From the NCBI GenBank assembly GCA_002354005.1, contig DEKS01000122.1, positions 1 through 14,789 on the forward strand: a DNA stretch of 14,789 nt, given 5' to 3'. Under the pieces are notes generated by a model. That model was given only the letters and a program-made list of their open reading frames with translations, was not told the origin of the DNA and did no database searches. The position numbers and the translations under genes were made by a program. This DNA comes from Bacteroidales bacterium UBA2716 (GTDB lineage Bacteria > Bacteroidota > Bacteroidia > Bacteroidales > UBA932). This document shows positions 13,701 to 14,789 of this stretch, one piece after another (the stretch's first letter is position 1; each line of letters opens with the position of its first letter).

Positions 13701-13921
13701 GCCGCCGGGTGCTCAGAAAATCCCATTTTGCGCGTATAGACGCACTGGAAGGGGAGTCGCTGGAAATCCGGAATGCTGGCTGTGGCGTGGAAGCGCTGCT
13801 CATTGCTCTGCGGCATCCCGATATGACCATTACGGCCCATGAGGCCGATGAAGAAAAATACCTGACGGCCACCCGTTGTGCCGTTATACCCACGAACTTA
13901 CATTATTTAAACGACGTATGA
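10787..13921 (+). CDS. Fusion: MMPL/RND exporter + PlsC-type acyltransferase + truncated methyltransferase-like tail
   Basis: A 1044-residue protein with three regions. Residues 1-710: MMPL-type RND exporter, with helix 1 at about 17-37, a periplasmic loop, five helices at 251-398, helix 7 near 421-438, a second loop and five helices at 560-707. The proton-relay motif is kept in the second half (GMGDDYS, Asp626-Asp627) but is NYP (Asn322) in the first. Residues about 722-747: a further hydrophobic segment. Residues about 770-930: lysophosphatidate-type acyltransferase with NHQSHLD (His792, Asp797) and FPEGTRS (858-864). Residues about 940-1044: EQYLYKG linker and the first part of a SAM-methyltransferase Rossmann fold (NAGCGVEAL at 996) that stops early. 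TTG 10787 is the start; no ATG occurs in the first 80 codons. Likely lipid export plus acyl transfer for the pathway. Confidence 0.92.
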   Translation: MKALILHIYDWLSARRRVAAGILALVLILSALSAFRLHFQENITDFLPAREQEKLEKSGGEGQMALFFTGGTVDQKLDAMYAFADAWNAEHADIPLSPEADNSSILAVLDFLSGNWPYFLEEQDYARMDSLLATPGYVTQKMQEDKLSLYGSTLQARYLRSDPLGLFSPVVQRLNKARGASQLMENCLFTADGNTGIILFYSPYGSSESGKNAVLTADLNATKARIRAQYPEVTLTSTGAPEVAVENATRIKKDSLLALSIALILIALILWFSYKRFSDVLWILLSIGAGAVFALGLIALFKSSVSLIVLGIGCTIIGIAVNYPLHYVDHLKYQQDKRKALAEQVNPLLVGNITTVGAFLSLMLMKADALHDFGFIAAAMLVGTILFVLVFLPVFVPRRKGEPRNLVKLDFDRYLHPGANVRRSIFFSFLAVSALLCWQSRKVTFDANLHHINYMTQEQAEGFAVLEALRPQNVMPDFDRASQEAAIGRWNAFREKHPDLMDTLEEEALKAGFTPHAFQPFRDALDKDWQPQPRSYFAPVDFAPEAPVAQALIQDLSQDFGTVGLLCSLIVFLFLWASFGSLAISLMAFLPLAVSWYWIQGIMGLSGLQFNIVNIILATFIFGMGDDYSIFITEGLLYERATGKKILHSYKNAVALSALIMFVGIGALVLAKHPAMRSLGLVTVIGMLTVVGMAYYLPPLVFRWLTTKGGAPRQTPLTLGNLLRTAFIGLTMVLSMTVLSLFSMLLPGGVFFNRIIRRVAFWAIRMVPGCPFILNNPHGEDFSRPAVYICNHQSHLDVLALIALQPKLIFMTNDWVWKFPFYGAVIRKAGYFPTFWGLSRNSVHMKKLVAKGYSIVIFPEGTRSEDGSIQRFHRGAFTTARELGLEILPLCIHGFHNALPKHDFLLRRCPLYLEVGRRVQVTGDPADFTRGMRHNYVDWYARIRAARETAAWLAPFVKEQYLYKGHDALMECRRVLRKSHFARIDALEGESLEIRNAGCGVEALLIALRHPDMTITAHEADEEKYLTATRCAVIPTNLHYLNDV

Positions 13922-14787
13922 AAAAGTATGTGCTGATTGGAACGCTGATACTGCTTACGCTGGCAGCTGCAGCGCAGGAAAAAATTTGGAACGGGACCCC
14001 GTGCAAATCCCGGCAGGTGACCCTGAAGGAGTATTTACCGGAAGGGGAGCCGCGCGCCGCCATTATCGTGTGCCCCGGTGGCAGTTACCACTGGCTGGAT
14101 TCCGGCAATGAGGCCACCCTGGTAGCCGAATGGCTGGCATCGGAAGGGTATGCGGCGTATGTGCTGCGCTACCGTACGGCCGGTAAGGTGGAATTCATTT
14201 CCAAGTACCGCAGTGTCCTCCGCGGCCACCGCCATCCGGACATGATCTGCGACCTGCAACGCTCCATTCAGCTTATCCGCGAGCGGTATAACGGTCCCGT
14301 GGGACTGATCGGGTTCAGCGCCGGCGGCCACCTGGTTATGACGGCGGCAGAATTCTATCAGACCAATTTCCTCTCCCGATATGAAATTGAACCCACAGTA
14401 TCCCTGCGGCCGGATTTTGTGGCGTCCATCTATCCGGTGGTCACACTGAGCGACGACCGCTACGTGCACAAACGCTCCCGTCTGGGCCTGCTGGGGGAAA
14501 ACAGCGTGAGAAAGAAGGAACTGCGGGATTCCCTCTCCATGGAAAAACACGTGCATCAGGGCGTACCGCCGGTGTTCCTGTTAAGCTGCCAGGACGACCA
14601 TGTCGTGGACTACCACAATGCCGCCCTGCTGGATTCGGCCCTTACGGCCCATCACGTGCCGCATCACTATGTGCAGTACGAGACCGGCGGCCATGGTTTT
14701 GGGGCTAACCCGGAAAAGATGCAGGAAGGCACCACGGATGGCTGGCAGGCCACGTTTATTGAATGGCTGCATGGCATGTCGTTCTAG
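13918..14787 (+). CDS. Secreted alpha/beta hydrolase (esterase, BD-FAE/acetylesterase-like)
   Basis: A 289-residue hydrolase with signal peptide MKKYVLIGTLILLTLAAAAQ, cleaved near residue 20-21. VCPGGSYHWLD (about 49-59) is the oxyanion region (HGGG-like), GFSAGGHL holds the nucleophile Ser134, SCQDDHVVD the acid Asp226/227, and GGHGFG the catalytic His259, so the triad is complete. It would cleave an ester bond in the periplasm or outside; relatives deacetylate xylan or act on other small esters. ATG 13918 overlaps the fusion-gene stop as ATGA, so it is translated with the exporter. It could be a tailoring or release enzyme of the pathway, or an unrelated polysaccharide esterase carried along; the sequence does not decide. 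Confidence 0.9.
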   Translation: MKKYVLIGTLILLTLAAAAQEKIWNGTPCKSRQVTLKEYLPEGEPRAAIIVCPGGSYHWLDSGNEATLVAEWLASEGYAAYVLRYRTAGKVEFISKYRSVLRGHRHPDMICDLQRSIQLIRERYNGPVGLIGFSAGGHLVMTAAEFYQTNFLSRYEIEPTVSLRPDFVASIYPVVTLSDDRYVHKRSRLGLLGENSVRKKELRDSLSMEKHVHQGVPPVFLLSCQDDHVVDYHNAALLDSALTAHHVPHHYVQYETGGHGFGANPEKMQEGTTDGWQATFIEWLHGMSF

Positions 14788-14789
14788 GA

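Noticed and set aside
12455..13840. 461-residue open frame on the - strand opposite the acyltransferase part
   Set aside because: Same kind of shadow; no recognisable motif and no promoter or start context.
13780..13921. Frameshift cutting off the methyltransferase tail of the fusion protein
   Set aside because: The next gene starts with its own signal peptide right at the stop, and no other frame continues methyltransferase-like sequence, so truncation rather than a sequencing frameshift is favoured.
1..14789. CRISPR arrays, tRNA/rRNA genes, insertion sequences or phage genes
   Set aside because: No direct-repeat array, no transposase or integrase protein, no tRNA-like cloverleaf or rRNA segment was noticed; the space is filled by ordinary protein genes.

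Overview
The window looks like chromosomal DNA from a moderately GC-rich member of the Bacteroidales/Bacteroidetes, probably a gut or rumen type. The evidence is the perfect TAnnTTTG -7 promoter boxes (3699-3706, 6885-6892, 10759-10766 on +; 3686-3679 on -), the near absence of Shine-Dalgarno sequences, a DUF2807 'GIN' lipoprotein, a bacterial deoxyhypusine-synthase-like protein, and a biosynthetic locus related to the aryl polyene/flexirubin family that is common in this phylum. The genus cannot be fixed from the sequence. All protein-coding space is densely packed and no RNA gene, CRISPR array, insertion sequence or gene-free stretch over 300 bases was seen.

Layout. (1) Positions 1-2228, + strand: the end of an ABC transporter ATPase, its membrane partner, a small GntR/YtrA-type repressor, and a GIN-domain lipoprotein. 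(2) Positions 2221-3616, - strand: a deoxyhypusine-synthase-like gene followed, with a 17-base overlap, by a short AraC-type DNA-binding protein. This unit meets unit 1 tail to tail with stop codons overlapping. (3) Positions 3759-14787, + strand: thirteen genes, most overlapping by 1-8 bases, forming a type II fatty-acid/polyketide-like assembly line with envelope export functions. In order: ACP, LpxL-like acyltransferase, hotdog protein, ketosynthase, half-size ketosynthase-like protein, second ACP, second ketosynthase, second half-size ketosynthase-like protein, SMR-type small membrane protein, LolA-like periplasmic protein, FabZ-like hotdog protein, GT2 glycosyltransferase, a 1044-residue MMPL exporter/PlsC acyltransferase/degenerate methyltransferase fusion, and an alpha/beta hydrolase.

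How it may work (inference). The ketosynthases and hotdog proteins would build an unsaturated acyl chain on the ACPs. LpxL-like and PlsC-like acyltransferases would move it onto a lipid or sugar-lipid. The MMPL pump with the LolA-like carrier would move the product toward the outer membrane. Two patterns stand out: each complete ketosynthase is followed by a coupled half-length homologue without the active cysteine, and the two hotdog proteins carry complementary halves (His versus Glu) of the dehydratase catalytic pair. No ketoreductase, ammonia lyase, acyl-ACP ligase or dialkylresorcinol (DarA/DarB) gene is in the window, so the starter unit and product are open. The missing genes may simply lie past the right edge.
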